The notes under the pieces were generated by a model. It had not been told where the DNA came from and did no database searches. It saw only the letters and a program-made list of their open reading frames with translations. From Terfezia claveryi (lineage: Eukaryota; Ascomycota; Pezizomycetes; Pezizales; Pezizaceae), in contig WHUX01000003.1 of assembly GCA_015179025.1 (NCBI GenBank), positions 682,001-746,000 on the forward strand: a stretch of 64,000 nt of DNA, given 5' to 3'. Below, piece by piece: positions 41,819 to 53,700 of this stretch. Numbering within the stretch: the stretch's first letter is position 1; each line of letters starts with the position of its first letter. Made by a program: the position numbers and the translations under genes.

Positions 41819-43723
41819 TCAAAAGTTCGTATGTCTCTCTGGCTTCCTCCCATACACAAACCACCTAAGATCATCCCTCACGTCAGCCCCATCTATCAAA
41901 TAAACGCAAATACAAATGCCAAAAAGCCCAGAAACTTACGCATGGAAGTAATACTTGCTCTTCGGCAGCTCCTTCTCGACTTCCTCACACAGCTGGAGAA
42001 CCTCCTCCTTGCTCCATCCCGAAGCTTTTGTCAACAGACGCACTGCAAATGGGTATAGAGAATCAGTGATACCCAATAGCCCCCACTTCCCTATTTCTTT
42101 CAACCCCTTATCCTTGGGCCATGCCCCGAGGGGCCAGATAGCCGTGGACTCAACGACATCAACGAATCCAGCCTTCTCCATCATTCCCTTCATCTTTCTC
42201 CCAATTACAAGGGGTCGCTCCAGTTTATCAGCTGCCTGGATGATATTCAGGAGCCAGCGGGTGAAAGGGCGCTTAGGGTCTTCCGTTGTCTGAGGGGTTC
42301 CATCGGAAGTGAATAATTCGCAGCCGTAGTCCTGAAACTCGAAGTAGCCACCCGGTTTCATTGCACTAATGCAAACAGGTTAACAGCAAATCCCTAGTCC
42401 CGTGCTAATCAGAGGCAAATAGGGTCCTTGTGGGGCCTCCGCGGGGAATTCGAAGGGGCAATTACTCATAAGCGTTGCTCAAGACGAATTCCCAATTGCG
42501 AAAACACCCACTTAGGCACCGCATGTGTATGTAGTCAAAGTAGTCGTCTTGGTAAATCCAGGGTTCCTCCATATCATCCACCTCAAACTTGCAATTTGGC
42601 GGCACCCTATGTGAAGTAGATAGACACACATACGAATTAGCATACTCCACCCCGGTGACTAACATTGCGCTACAAAGGAGAAAGGGATGGAAGCCAATTA
42701 CCAATTCGGTTGAATTGGACTAATATCTGTCCCAATTACCTCAGCTTGCGGATTGTCGCTATCCACCAATATCAGCAAGCTTCCTCAAATCTGAATTCAC
42801 CAAAGTAATAACCCACTCTGCAAACTCTATCGCCCAAATCCCGGTTCCTGTGCCTACATCCAACACGCGCTGTGGATTGTTCAATGGTGCAACATACAGT
42901 TTGCCGCTTAAATGCTGTAGGAAAATATGGTGGTAGAGGTCCAACCGTGCCTGCTCATTCTCATCATTTGGCATAAAGTACTCTGTACGGAATCGGTCGG
43001 AATGATAGCGACGTCCATTGGCATAGGTAAATTCGAACACGCTCGAGCTGACCGAAGTCGTAACAGTAGACTCGCCGCTATTGAAATGAGTATTTGTTGG
43101 ATATATGCCGGAAGTCGCTTCTATGGGTGTGGAGGAAGTGGCACTTACGTCGAAATAGCCGAATCTGGTCCACCATCATCACCATAATCCTAACAAGATT
43201 GCGACGCGGTGAGGCGTACTTGTCAGCCCAACCCCCAGGTTGATACACATACGAGCTTTGGACAGCACCCAGCGAATGGCACCACCTGCTGGAAGCTTTA
43301 GACACCAGGTACCCGGGAATTGACACATCATAACAACCCTGGCTCATTCTGTGTTCCTCCTTTATGGCCTGTACAATATGAAGATGAATATGCACATGCT
43401 ACTAGCATGTAATCATCCATATGTAGCAGCGACACCAAACAACTGTTGGTGCAGCCGACAAGCCAGCCCAAGCTCGCACCTGCCTTGGAGTTCCGTGCTA
43501 TCATAGAAGGGGAGGAGAGGGGGGGTATACTAACCTCGGCCTCAACTACGGTACCTGCACCCCCTGTTGTTAAGGTTACGGATTCGGTTTGCGTATGACT
43601 TATCGATGGCCCGGCCACTGGTGCCGGTGCCGGTGCCGGTGCCGGCGCCGGCGCCGTGCGATGGCCAGGAGTTGGGCTTTTCTGTGCGGGTGATACGGGT
43701 ACGTTGTCTTTCGGTGACGACAT
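41819..43723 (-). CDS. LaeA-like SAM-dependent methyltransferase
   Basis: Proposed exons on the minus strand are 43723-43535, about 43070-42817, 42758-42702, 42606-42466, 42365-41940 and 41864-41819, joining in phase to about 370 aa. Motif I is VLDVGTGTGIWAIEFA, then AEVIGTDISPIQPNWVPPN, FEVDDMEEPW, DYIHMRCLSG and MKPGGYFEFQDY. The short last exon adds WFVYGRKPE, the usual C-terminus of this family, and its donor is a perfect GTAAGT. The weak point is the second exon: a 464-nt first intron and an unusual CGAG acceptor, so its start needs transcripts. Exon 1 encodes an alanine-proline repeat. Family members include LaeA, which regulates secondary metabolism, and many paralogues of unknown substrate; this is probably a paralogue. 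Confidence 0.85.
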
Positions 43724-44959
43724 TATTTCTGCGGCCTTCAAGATGAAAATTGAGAAATAGGACTCGATGTGCTGAAAGAAAAGAAGCGCAGAGGAACGAG
43801 ATTCCTTGATCGCCAGGCAGGTAACGGGGGGTTGCGACACATCATATACTGCTGCTAGAAGGCTGCCCTGTCCAGTTCTGACTAGCTGATTGGTCCATAT
43901 ACACGTGTATGTACTGTACTACATACCTGTACATACAGTTAACAGTACAGCACAGATTGACTGCGGGGGGAAGTTATAGCTGATTGGCCAATGCCTCTGG
44001 GGTATGTAGATGGGTACGGATTCGGAATCCTGCATATGCAGCGTCACCGCGTCAACCCAGCAGGCCAGGTGGCCATTGGCTGTGCCGCGAGCACACACGC
44101 GCTAGATATTTTCTGGCGCGCGGTTGCTGGCAATACGCCCCTATGTGTAAAGTACAGTACTGTTGCATCGAGAAAGGGCTCACTGCGCGTGACGTCAATT
44201 GCAACAACGAAAACATTTAGTTTCTAAGGGCCGCCGTAGCGATCGCATTCACCATATTGCACAGTACTACTACCTAACTACATACCTAAGTACGTACTGT
44301 ACATACGTAGTACGGTACACAGATTCATAGCACGTGCAGGAAAGAGGGGCAACGATTTCGCTAGCAAAAATTGCAATTCGGCCTGGAGAACATGCGCCGT
44401 GGGGGTACCAGTACCGGTATTCTCCACTAACTCACATTGCGCCACTATGGTGCATTTTACCCACATGTGGTGGCGCAATGCACCTACCAAACACCACAAA
44501 ATTCCCCCTCCCCGTGCTACTCTAATCTGAACATGGTGAGATCTTGAGAACATATAGTCCAAGACAGCCAGTCCCCTTGACGCCAATGCTGTTTGATACA
44601 ACTCTACGATATCATTATGGCCAGTTGCGATATAGTATTTACGAAGTCAAAGGCCTTGCAGTAAGTACCATGGTGACATATTTACTGGGGATGGGCCAGG
44701 AAGGGGTGAATTCTGTTGCGTTTCTTTGGTTCGGGAGGGTGGGCGTTTACGGAGTATGCAATCCGTTGTCCCGTGGATGTACCAAGTCTTTTAGGATGAG
44801 GGAACGGGGCTCCATAGACGTATAGACTCCCCCCCCAAAAAAAAAAAAAGTACCATGGTATGTATAGGATGCACCAGCGTGGGAGTGGGGAGCATAATGT
44901 AAAGCCAATATCTCCAAAATAGGGGTACCTATACCCTTATGAACCTTGGTAAGAGACTC
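43724..44959. other. spacer upstream of the methyltransferase gene
   Basis: It should include the methyltransferase promoter. Many overlapping GTAC/TACAGTAC-like words occur near 43905-43950 and 44264-44320. No gene was recognised. Confidence 0.35.
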
Positions 44960-44962
44960 GTA

Positions 44963-45378
44963 GCGCTATCACATACATATGCAAAGGGGACACGTAGATC
45001 ATAAGCCAAGATCTATTCAATAGGTATAGTAAAAACTATTGAATCTAGAAGTCATATAACATATCTTTTAGTGAAGTCACAGAAGATCAGGTGGTGGATT
45101 ATAATCTCACTTTAACTGGACCGGGACGGTGCAGAGAGTGGCTTTGGTTTATGCCCATACCGAGTTGTAGTTTTGGACCGGTGGAGGAAGTCTGCCTCCA
45201 GAAACCACCTGGGCATTTGCAGCTATATTCACGGACAGCACTTGTAGATGTTTCCTTGATAGCATTATGGATGTTTACAGTACATTTTAATCTCAGACGT
45301 TCAGCACGGGCATGTCTCGTGAGATCCTGAAACCCGCATACCATATGTCGTTCACATTGCATATGTATGTGATAGCGC
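44963..45378. mobile_element. TA-flanked MITE, copy 1
   Basis: Inverted repeats beginning GCGCTATCACATACATATGC bound 416 bp, with TA on both sides (44961-44962, 45379-45380). Including the TA the ends match over 24 bp without mismatch. The inside is closely related to the copy at 48411-48877, for example ACCGAGTTGTAGTTTTGGAC and GAGATCCTGAAACCCGCAT. There is no coding capacity. TA targets point to Tc1/mariner-type mobilisation. Confidence 0.7.
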
Positions 45379-45429
45379 TACTGAATAACTCGAGGGTATG
45401 AGGACAATGTACTGTAGATTTTGAAATAT

Positions 45430-46440
45430 CGAAAATACGTCCGTATTTTAGTCATCTTGGTGAAACATTGCTTGGCGCGGGGGAAATGTACTTGCAATAA
45501 TGATCTCTCTCCCATCCAGTGCGACGCGTATTATTCTTCGTTCTTTTCACCTTCAATATACAATAGCAGCAATTTTGAATATCTCTGAGACGTCCTTGGT
45601 CAACCATCAAGAATTCCTAAATCGGAGAGCTGTGCGAGGATACCTATATTGAAAATGCTCCATGGTCTGGCAGACCCAAGAAAGCTCGGCAGATGGGACC
45701 AGAGGGCAATAACTAATACCTCAATGTGTAAAAAAATAAAACATGGACTAGGGAACAAATTCGGCAGATTGATGCCCCCTTTGTTTCGCTAAATACCCTA
45801 AACCTCCGGGAGAATGGCCCGCGAAAGTGGCTAGCTAAGAAATGCGCAAATTTAACTGATGCAAGAGCTGCAGCAAGATTTGCCTGGGCCACTAGAGAGA
45901 AAGGATTGGACCGTGGAGGATTTTCAGAGTACGATTTGGAATGATGTATGCTTAGTAGAGAAGTCGGCACATGCATGGCAAATTTGGGGTATTTCGAAAA
46001 CCAGAAGAAAGTGGGATAAAGACTGCATTCATGCAGTTAAGAAGGGGCAAGTAACATCTCTGATGGGTCTGGGGTTGTTTCTGGGGGTAGACACGTGGGA
46101 CATTTTGTTCCCTCCTGTCAACTCACTTGTCTATCGCCGTCTCCTCAAGATGCTTCCTCCCGGTCTTTGACCACATCATTCTTATTCTCCAAGCGACATG
46201 GATTAACACTCCCTGCAGTCCAGACCTCAACTCTATTGAGCATGTACCTTCATAAAAAGTACCCTGACATCGCCAACACACCTGGAGGGCCAGATACAGT
46301 ACGTGCTGGGCTTTGCTGAGGGCTTGCCTGAGGCCCGGGAGGCAATTCCGGAGTCTGTATGGGAGTCGTTGTGGAGGAGCATGCCTGACCGAGTGGCAGC
46401 TGTTTTTGCGGCTAAACAACACGCTACTACATAGCCACGC
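45430..46440 (+). pseudogene. Tc1/mariner-type transposase relic
   Basis: Frames on the plus strand, broken by stops and shifts, follow the order of Tc1-like transposases: a helix-turn-helix-like start, ENAPWSGRPKK near 45650, RWDQRAI, then IWNDVCLVEKS, RRKWDKDCIHAVKKG and a GLFLG segment near 46070. Next come SPDLNSIEHVPS-like and KKYPDIANTPGGPDTV residues near 46210-46300, and WRSMPDRVAAVFAAK. The D-P-N-x-IEH region marks the second and third acidic positions. It is clearly non-functional. It lies just outside, not inside, the adjacent MITE. Confidence 0.6.
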
Positions 46441-46672
46441 CTTCAACTTTCACTTCGTTTCCAATTTTCCTTTTAATTTTCCTGAGTTCTTGGATTTTAG
46501 TTCTTTACTACCTATACTTATATATTCCATTCCAGACCTCAGCGACATCTAGTTGTTGTGGTATACACGAAAATCAAAAGTATTGGGGTGTTGCGGCGAG
46601 CTTGCCAAGCGGCTCAGAATCAAAGCAAAGATAGTTTAGTTATTCAGTTTCTTTTTATTGTTTTAATTAGTG

Positions 46673-46712
46673 GCGCTATGACATACATATGCGATGTGAC
46701 ACGAAGATCATA
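46673..46712 (+). repeat. isolated left end of the MITE family
   Basis: GCGCTATGACATACATATGC and the following ACGAAGATCATAAGCCA match the left end of the copy at 44963. No matching right end was found closer than 48.9 kb, so it is either a truncated copy or the left end of a larger element. Confidence 0.5.
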
Positions 46713-46934
46713 AGCCACGGCTGTCGCAACTAAAGCAGCATGAAGGGATCTGTTGTCTCTTCAGGTAACGCATGAGAGTCGTCAATATCGCTATGAATAC
46801 TCGCTTCAATATTGAGATCCTTTGCTGCAAAGCCATCTAAGTAGGTACTGGAAGAGTAACCCCAACGTCCCGGAATGCCTTCTGAATCATCTTTATCTTG
46901 CAAAATTGAAGGCCGACCACTTGAGTTATCATGA

Positions 46935-47499
46935 TACCGGGAAAACTGGTGAATAACAGTCCTTGTCGGTTTCTAATTACAGAGTGCTCTAACGCTGATT
47001 CTATGTAGATCTAGTTATTGAACAGGGACCTCCGCATGAGCACCATCCATACTATCCGCCATTGTATCAAACACAACCTCTTCATCTGAATCCAACGCGT
47101 CTTCCATTTGCCATGGCCCAACTGTTATATCTAGTAAGCCACGGATATAAAGCTTTGTATCTTCAGTCCCATCCGGAGATAGTTGAAAACCTCTTTGATT
47201 TCTTGCGATTCAGAGTTAATACTCTGTGGTTGTAGGGCAGTGAATTTACCCTTAGGTCCTGGTCAGGCAGACTTCGTAGGTTGCACTGAGCTTGCAGCTA
47301 CAGATGCCGACATCATTATTTATTATTGAACAGTTGAATATTAATAATCTGATCAAGTCCATATCTACTGATATCTTTTTTCCCTATCGAAATACATACC
47401 ATATCGACGTGTTGCTGTGTTCGGATGTCGCAAGCTGTGCAAGTGGCTGCAGATGACTTAAAAACCGACAAGGACTGTTATTCACCAGTTTTCCCGGTA
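46935..47499. repeat. 38-bp perfect inverted repeat around a 489-bp spacer
   Basis: Positions 46935-46972 and 47462-47499 are exact reverse complements (core GACAAGGACTGTTATTCACC). The spacer has minus-strand coding character, with an acidic peptide (DALDSDEEVVFDTMADSMDG) but with stops. It may be an inverted duplication of part of a decayed gene, or ends of a small element. The family is unknown. Confidence 0.6.
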
Positions 47500-48408
47500 C
47501 ACCATCTCCAACTAACCAAACAAGACCTGGATTCTCACGCTCCTTGTTGTCAATATAGGCTTTTCTGTGTATTCTCATAGATACTGCTTAAGAGGCTTGT
47601 TTATTCCAGTGTCAAGTGGCTGAATTAATCAAATATCTACAAGGAATTAAAGAAGGTATAATATTTGCTGACTGGAGGCTTTGTAGGACATTGGGAGGAC
47701 TACAACCAAAAGCTGGTAGAATTTCTTTTCTAAATTGATTTAAGATAGACTCTCATTATTGTATGCTATTGGATTGAACTCTATTATAATATGGGGATGA
47801 TATAGATGACCTTCTAACTTCTTGATAGTGTCCTTTGTGGATAATTATAGTGCCTACATTTCTATCACAAAGCAATGATTTTGTACACCCTGGTCAGTCC
47901 TTAACTCTGCCTCTATTTAGTGTTGTTCCCACAGCAACGTTGCTAAGTAGGCTAGACTGTCTGCGTAACCCATGCTCGTGCTTAAGGATTCTCCACTAGT
48001 CTGTCACTATTAGTGACGGAAAAAATCTCTGTCCTTACACTATTTTAAGGATATAAACAAACAAAAAAACAAACAAAAAAACAGCAGCAAAGTGTCTATA
48101 TCACTTGTTCATAAGGTATAGATAGACGGTAGCGGGGGTATATTGAGCTGTTGGAGGCAAGTAATCATGTACAGTGCCATTTAAGCCTTCTCTGAAGCAT
48201 TGTCATCAATATTACTACCAAAAGGAGCTGTCACTATTAGTTATGCATCTAATACCGGTATATTTTGATGTTTTTGTTACAAGTATTTTTTATTATTCTG
48301 CAAGATTGAATTACGTCTAGCCTAGTTAGCTACTTAGATAAGCCAGCCCTGTTTTGCATAATAGCCTGCTTTATGGCTGACCAAGGTGTACAAAATCCCT
48401 CTATTCGG
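47500..48408. other. spacer without a recognisable gene
   Basis: AT-rich sequence with AAACAAACAAAAAAAC-type runs near 48055-48080. Nothing was recognised. Confidence 0.35.
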
Positions 48409-48410
48409 TA

Positions 48411-48877
48411 GCACTATCACATACATATGTAATGGACATGTTGATCATTAGCTATAGCTGACGTAAAACATATAATTGGAGCGCCAAGATCTATTCAACA
48501 GGTACAGTAAAACTATTATTGAATCTAGAAGTCATATAAGATGTTTTTTAGTGATATCACAGAAGATCAGGTGGTGGATTATAAACTCGCTTTACTAGGC
48601 CGGGACGATGCTAGAACACTCTCTGAGCTAATGGCTTTGGTTTAGGCCCATACCGAGTTGTAGTTTTGGACCGGTGGAGGAAGTCTGCCTCCAAAAATTG
48701 CCTAGACATTTACAGTTATATTCCGGGACAGCATGTATAGAGGCTTCCATGATGGCATTATGGATAATCACAGTACATTTCAATCTCCGACGTTCATATA
48801 ACAATGAGCACGGGCATGTCAGGTGAGATCCTGAAACCCGCATATGTCGTTCACAGTGCATATTATGTGATAGCGTG
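48411..48877. mobile_element. TA-flanked MITE, copy 2
   Basis: The copy starts GCACTATCACATACATATG and ends with a diverged GTGATAGCG, with TA at 48409-48410 and 48878-48879. Its interior aligns with copy 1 over nearly the whole length, with small insertions (for example after the GCCGGGACGATGCTAG region). It is older or more diverged than copy 1. Confidence 0.6.
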
Positions 48878-48879
48878 TA

Positions 48880-50644
48880 CCAAATAACTCGAGTCTCTAC
48901 GGTAGATAGATAAAACCTTTTAAAGTATCTCCATCTTTTGGGATTGAATCTGGAGTTGTGGTTATAGTCAAAGTTGTAGAGTTTCTGGTTCTAGGCTCAA
49001 ATGCTCTTATATCACAGACTTCAAAATTATTCAGACACTTTCCAAAATCCCAGTGAAACATTAGGAAAAGTGAGGCTTTCTAGAAAAGCTAAAACAAATG
49101 GTTCTTGATCCAAATTATTTACCTGCCATATTTCCTAGGCTTCAACTATATGACTAGGAGATGGGTTCTCTATGAGGTACTCTAGTTAATCCTGTATATG
49201 AACGGCATTCTCAGAGATGGAAAAATCTAGAATTACGAACCACACTAGTACTCCTACTCTACTGTGCGTACTGTTATATTTGGATTATTCACTCCACCTC
49301 CCGTCCCGCGCTTACAAATTCATGGCGGATCGGTCGGCAAGGTGGGTTTGATACTCTCTACTTTCTTTCAAAAAAAAAAAAAGGAAAAGAAGAGAACTCC
49401 TACTCTACTCTACTCTACAGGTAAGATTTATATGTACGTAGACATCGGAGACTTTTTGATTGCATACAGAGTCCTAGATTCCAAAGATGAGTTTTACATG
49501 CAGAAGTGGAATACCTACTCGGATACTTATCGGAATTGTCCAATCAGGGGCGCCCCGCTCCTGACCTTGTCTATTTATTTTAAGCTTGACTTCTTCCCGT
49601 CCCGCCGATCCTTGAAGGATTTCTTTTTTCGAGGTAGTTAGAACGTCTCGTGTCATGTCACTGGCCGGGCGGGCCGTTGGATGGGGTTAACTGACGTTGC
49701 TAAGGTACCCGTTTTATTTATACTCCACCTTACACAGTACATACATCTACGTATAGGTTACTCCTTGCCGCATCGTCCAATATATCCCGGCCACGCGCAC
49801 ACAAAATACAAACATCTATGCAAAGACTTTCCAACTGCTGCTGTTCCCCCCCCCCTTTTTTTCATCCTATCCCCCATCCATCCAGCTCTCCCCAGCACTT
49901 GCCCAATGCGGCCACCACTAGCATAGCACCTAACATTCTCTATCCACATGTGCCCCAGCCTTAAGTAACCGGCGGTCTGGTTCGGTTGGTTCGGTTGGTT
50001 CGGTCCTCTGGCTCCAAAAGGTTAAGAAAAATCCAGCTCCCGCTATACTTACCGGATAGCATTTAAAGTGTCTGGGAACCATTTTAGATTTGACTTTGTT
50101 GTTGTCGCTTTATAAAGCCTTGTCGTCGCCTTATAAAGCCTTGTTGTTGGCTCTGAATGAAGCCTTTTGCAGAATAAAATGTCCACTACGATCTCACGGC
50201 GCGCCCTTGCAGTTGTTATCCTCCGAAATTGCGTACCCACATGCGCAGGGGGGGATGCTGTATTAAGTAGCCTTCCCATTATAACGGTTATACTGAAATC
50301 TGAGTTGAATCAATCGATCGAGGTCGTATCATCTCTGCGAGTCGTGTTTCACGACATATATAACGCTTGAACTCGAGAGAGTTATATTGAGCTTTTCCAG
50401 AAACTCTTCCGTGAAGGTTATAATCACTTGAAAGCACTTGGCGCGGTCTTATTTAACCAAAATTACAGATACCCCGGATTTTGTTTTGTGATATCTCGCA
50501 AGTTTTGGGAGAGTGATAGTCATATTCTGGAGAGTACCGGGGCACTTTCTGTCAGACCCGTTACGGTTTGTTTGTAGTGTTGGATATAAGCATATTGGAT
50601 GGCTGGCTAATGGAATTGGGCAGGTAATATGCTGGAAAACGGTT
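48880..50644. other. spacer upstream of the ABC transporter gene
   Basis: It contains a short GGTTCGGTT repeat near 49976-50005 and a duplicated CTTATAAAGCCTTGTYGTYG unit near 50100-50145. No gene was recognised. The right end should hold the ABC transporter promoter. Confidence 0.35.
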
Positions 50645-50653
50645 GATATAAAG
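50645..50653 (+). promoter_or_regulatory. TATA-like box of the ABC transporter gene
   Basis: GATATAAAG lies about 60 nt upstream of the ATG at 50715. It is a plausible core promoter element but not proven. Confidence 0.3.
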
Positions 50654-50714
50654 TAGTAGGCCTGTCGACACCGAGAGACAAATAAACATACCTTATATAC
50701 ACATACGAATAATC

Positions 50715-53700
50715 ATGTCTGCCGCCCCCGACACAGCCCTCACTCGAGCATCCTCCTCCTCTGGCCACAGTCCCTCAAACTCCTCAGAAGACTCCTACCT
50801 TGGCGAGAAAGAAAAACGACAATCCATCAGCAATGCCACTGGCGGCGTACTCACCAAAATCAACTCCTCTCCCTCTCCCGACCTTGACGTCGTCGCCGCC
50901 GGCCGCCTCAAAGCCCAATACTCCTTCAACCCCCTCCGCCGATGGCGCAGCATTCCCCCCGTCCCCACTGCGCCCTCCATCTCCCCCGAAACCAATGCTT
51001 CCGTCTTTTCCCAAATCACATTCACATGGATATCCCCCTTCATGCACGTTGGCTACCTGCGCCCGCTAACTCAACCCGACATCCCTCTCGTCCCACCATT
51101 CCGCGAGTCCGCAACTCTATCCACCCGCCTTCAAGAGTCGTTCGATCGGAGGTTATCAAAGGGGGAGAACCACCCACTCCTATGGGCGCTAAACGAGACA
51201 TTTTTCAGAGAGTTCTGGCTAAGTGGGGCGTCGAAGTTTTGTGGGGATATATTTCTTATAATCACACCATATACATTGAAGTATTTGATTCAGTTTGCGG
51301 CAGATGCGTATAAGGCGCAGCATATCCCGGGGGTGAAGGTTCCACCGGTTTGGCATGGGGTGGGGATTGCGGTGGGCATTGCAGTGATGCAGGGGATTGC
51401 GAGTGTTGCAATGGGGCAATTTGTATATAGGGGAATGGTATCGGGGGGGCAGATGCGCGCGGCGCTGATTGGGATGATTTTTACAAAGTCGTTGAGGATA
51501 TCTGCGAGAGCAAGGGCAGGGGGTGGAGGGTCGCTTGGGGAACCTGAGGGTAACAACGAAAATAAAAATAAAAAGACAAATAAAAATACCCTCCCCCCCG
51601 CCGAAGGCTGGACAAACGGCCACATCACCAACCTCATGTCCACCGACACCCACCGTATCGACTCCGTCTGCACCTGGTTCCACATGATCTGGACCTCCCC
51701 CATCACCATCATCCTCACCCTTATCATCCTTCTCATCAATATCTCGTATTCCGCCCTCGCCGGCTTCGCACTCCTCCTTCTCAGTATCCCTGCACTAGGA
51801 CAAGTCATGCGGGCGCTCACCGCGCGGAGGCGGCTCATGAACAAAATCACCGATAAACGAGTCGGTCTTACTCAGGAAATCTTGCTGGGGGTGCGTTTCG
51901 TAAAGTACTATGCCTGGGAGGAGTCGTTCCTTGCGCAGCTGAAGAAGCTCCGCTCGGAGGAGATTAAGTCGGCGCAGTTTCTCCTAGGCGTGCGTGCGGG
52001 GGTGACTGCCGTGGGGATGAGTATGCCTGTGTTTGGGGCAATGTTGGCATTCATCACATACTCCCTCACGGGGAACGCACTCCACCCAGCAAACATCTTT
52101 TCCTCACTGGCACTATTTAATGGCCTCCGTCTCCCGCTCAACCTCCTCACCGTGGTTATTGGTCAGATTGCCGATGCCTGGGTCTCGATGCAGAGAATAG
52201 AGATATTTCTCAAGGCTGAGGAGATTCAGGATAACCGCGAAATTCAGGACATGGGCAACGGCATCGCAGTTAGGATTGTCGACGGGGAATTTACCTGGGA
52301 AAAGGATCCTGAGAACACCCCCAACTCCATGGGGAGGGCAGGCAGAAGCGAGGCAATCGTCCTCAAATCTGAAATCAAAGCTGCTAAGAAGGCCGCAAAA
52401 GAGGAGAAAAAAGCCACAAAGAAGGGACCCGGCTTCGGCGGGCCCGGCACTCCAGCCGAAGACGAAAAGCCCTGCGAGCCATTCAAGCTGCAATATATCA
52501 ACCTGGCCTTCGAGCATGACGAGCTTGTAGCCGTAGTCGGTACCGTCGGCAGCGGGAAAACCTCCCTCCTCGCCGCCCTCGCGGGGGAAATGCGGCAGAC
52601 ACACGGCCTAATCCGCCAGGCCTCCCATCTCGCATACTGCCCCCAATATGCCTGGATCCAGAACGCCTCTGTGCGAGAAAATATCCTCTTTGGCAAGGAC
52701 TTTGACTCAGAATGGTACCGGAAGGTGGTGTATGCCTGTGCGCTCCAGCCAGACCTCGACATGCTCCCCGACGGGGACGCCACGGAGATTGGCGAGCGGG
52801 GCATCACCTTGAGTGGGGGGCAGAAACAACGGATAAATATTGCGCGGGCGATATATTTCCATGCGAAGATTATCCTGATGGATGATCCATTGTCAGCGGT
52901 GGATGCGCATGTGGGAAAGCATTTGTTTGACGAGGCGATTTGTGGGCTGTTGAAGGGCAAGTGTAGAATTCTGGCGACGCACCAGCTGCATGTGCTTAAT
53001 CGGTGCGACAGGGTGATCTGGATGGACGACGGGGCAGTCAAGGCGATTGGGGCGTATGAGGAGTTGATGAGGAGCGAGGAGGGGTTTCGCACGCTGGTTG
53101 GGGAATACGGGGGGGAGAAGGAGGAGGGGGAGGGCAAGGAGAAGGCAAGCAAGGAAACAAGGTGCTCTGAGGGCAATATCGACAGTGATGTAAACACCCC
53201 CATCACCCCCACCGAAATCTCCAAAATCTCCAAAATTCCCAATGCCCCCCCTACGGCCACCGGACCTCCAGGAAAGCCCAGCAAGCTCATGCAGGCCGAG
53301 GAGCGCAACACGTCCTCCGTCGGCTGGAAGGTCTACAAGGCCTACATCATCGCCTCAGGCACTTTCCTCTCCGCCCCCGGCATCATACTCCTGCTCCTCC
53401 TCTCCCAAGGCGCCAACCTGATGACAACCCTCTGGCTCTCCTACTGGACCAGCGACAGATTCGGCCTCTCCAAAGGCACCTACATCGGCGTCTTTGCCAG
53501 TCTCGGTGTTTCTCAATCCGCACTCATGTTCGCCTTTGCCTTCTGGCTCACCATTGCGGGGACCACCTCCTCCAAAACCCTCATGGACCAGGCCATGGAG
53601 CGGGTTCTCCGCGCGCCCATGTCCTTCTTCGACACAACCCCCATCGGGCGTATCATCAACCGCTTCTCAAAGGACGTCGACGTGATGGACAACAACCTCA

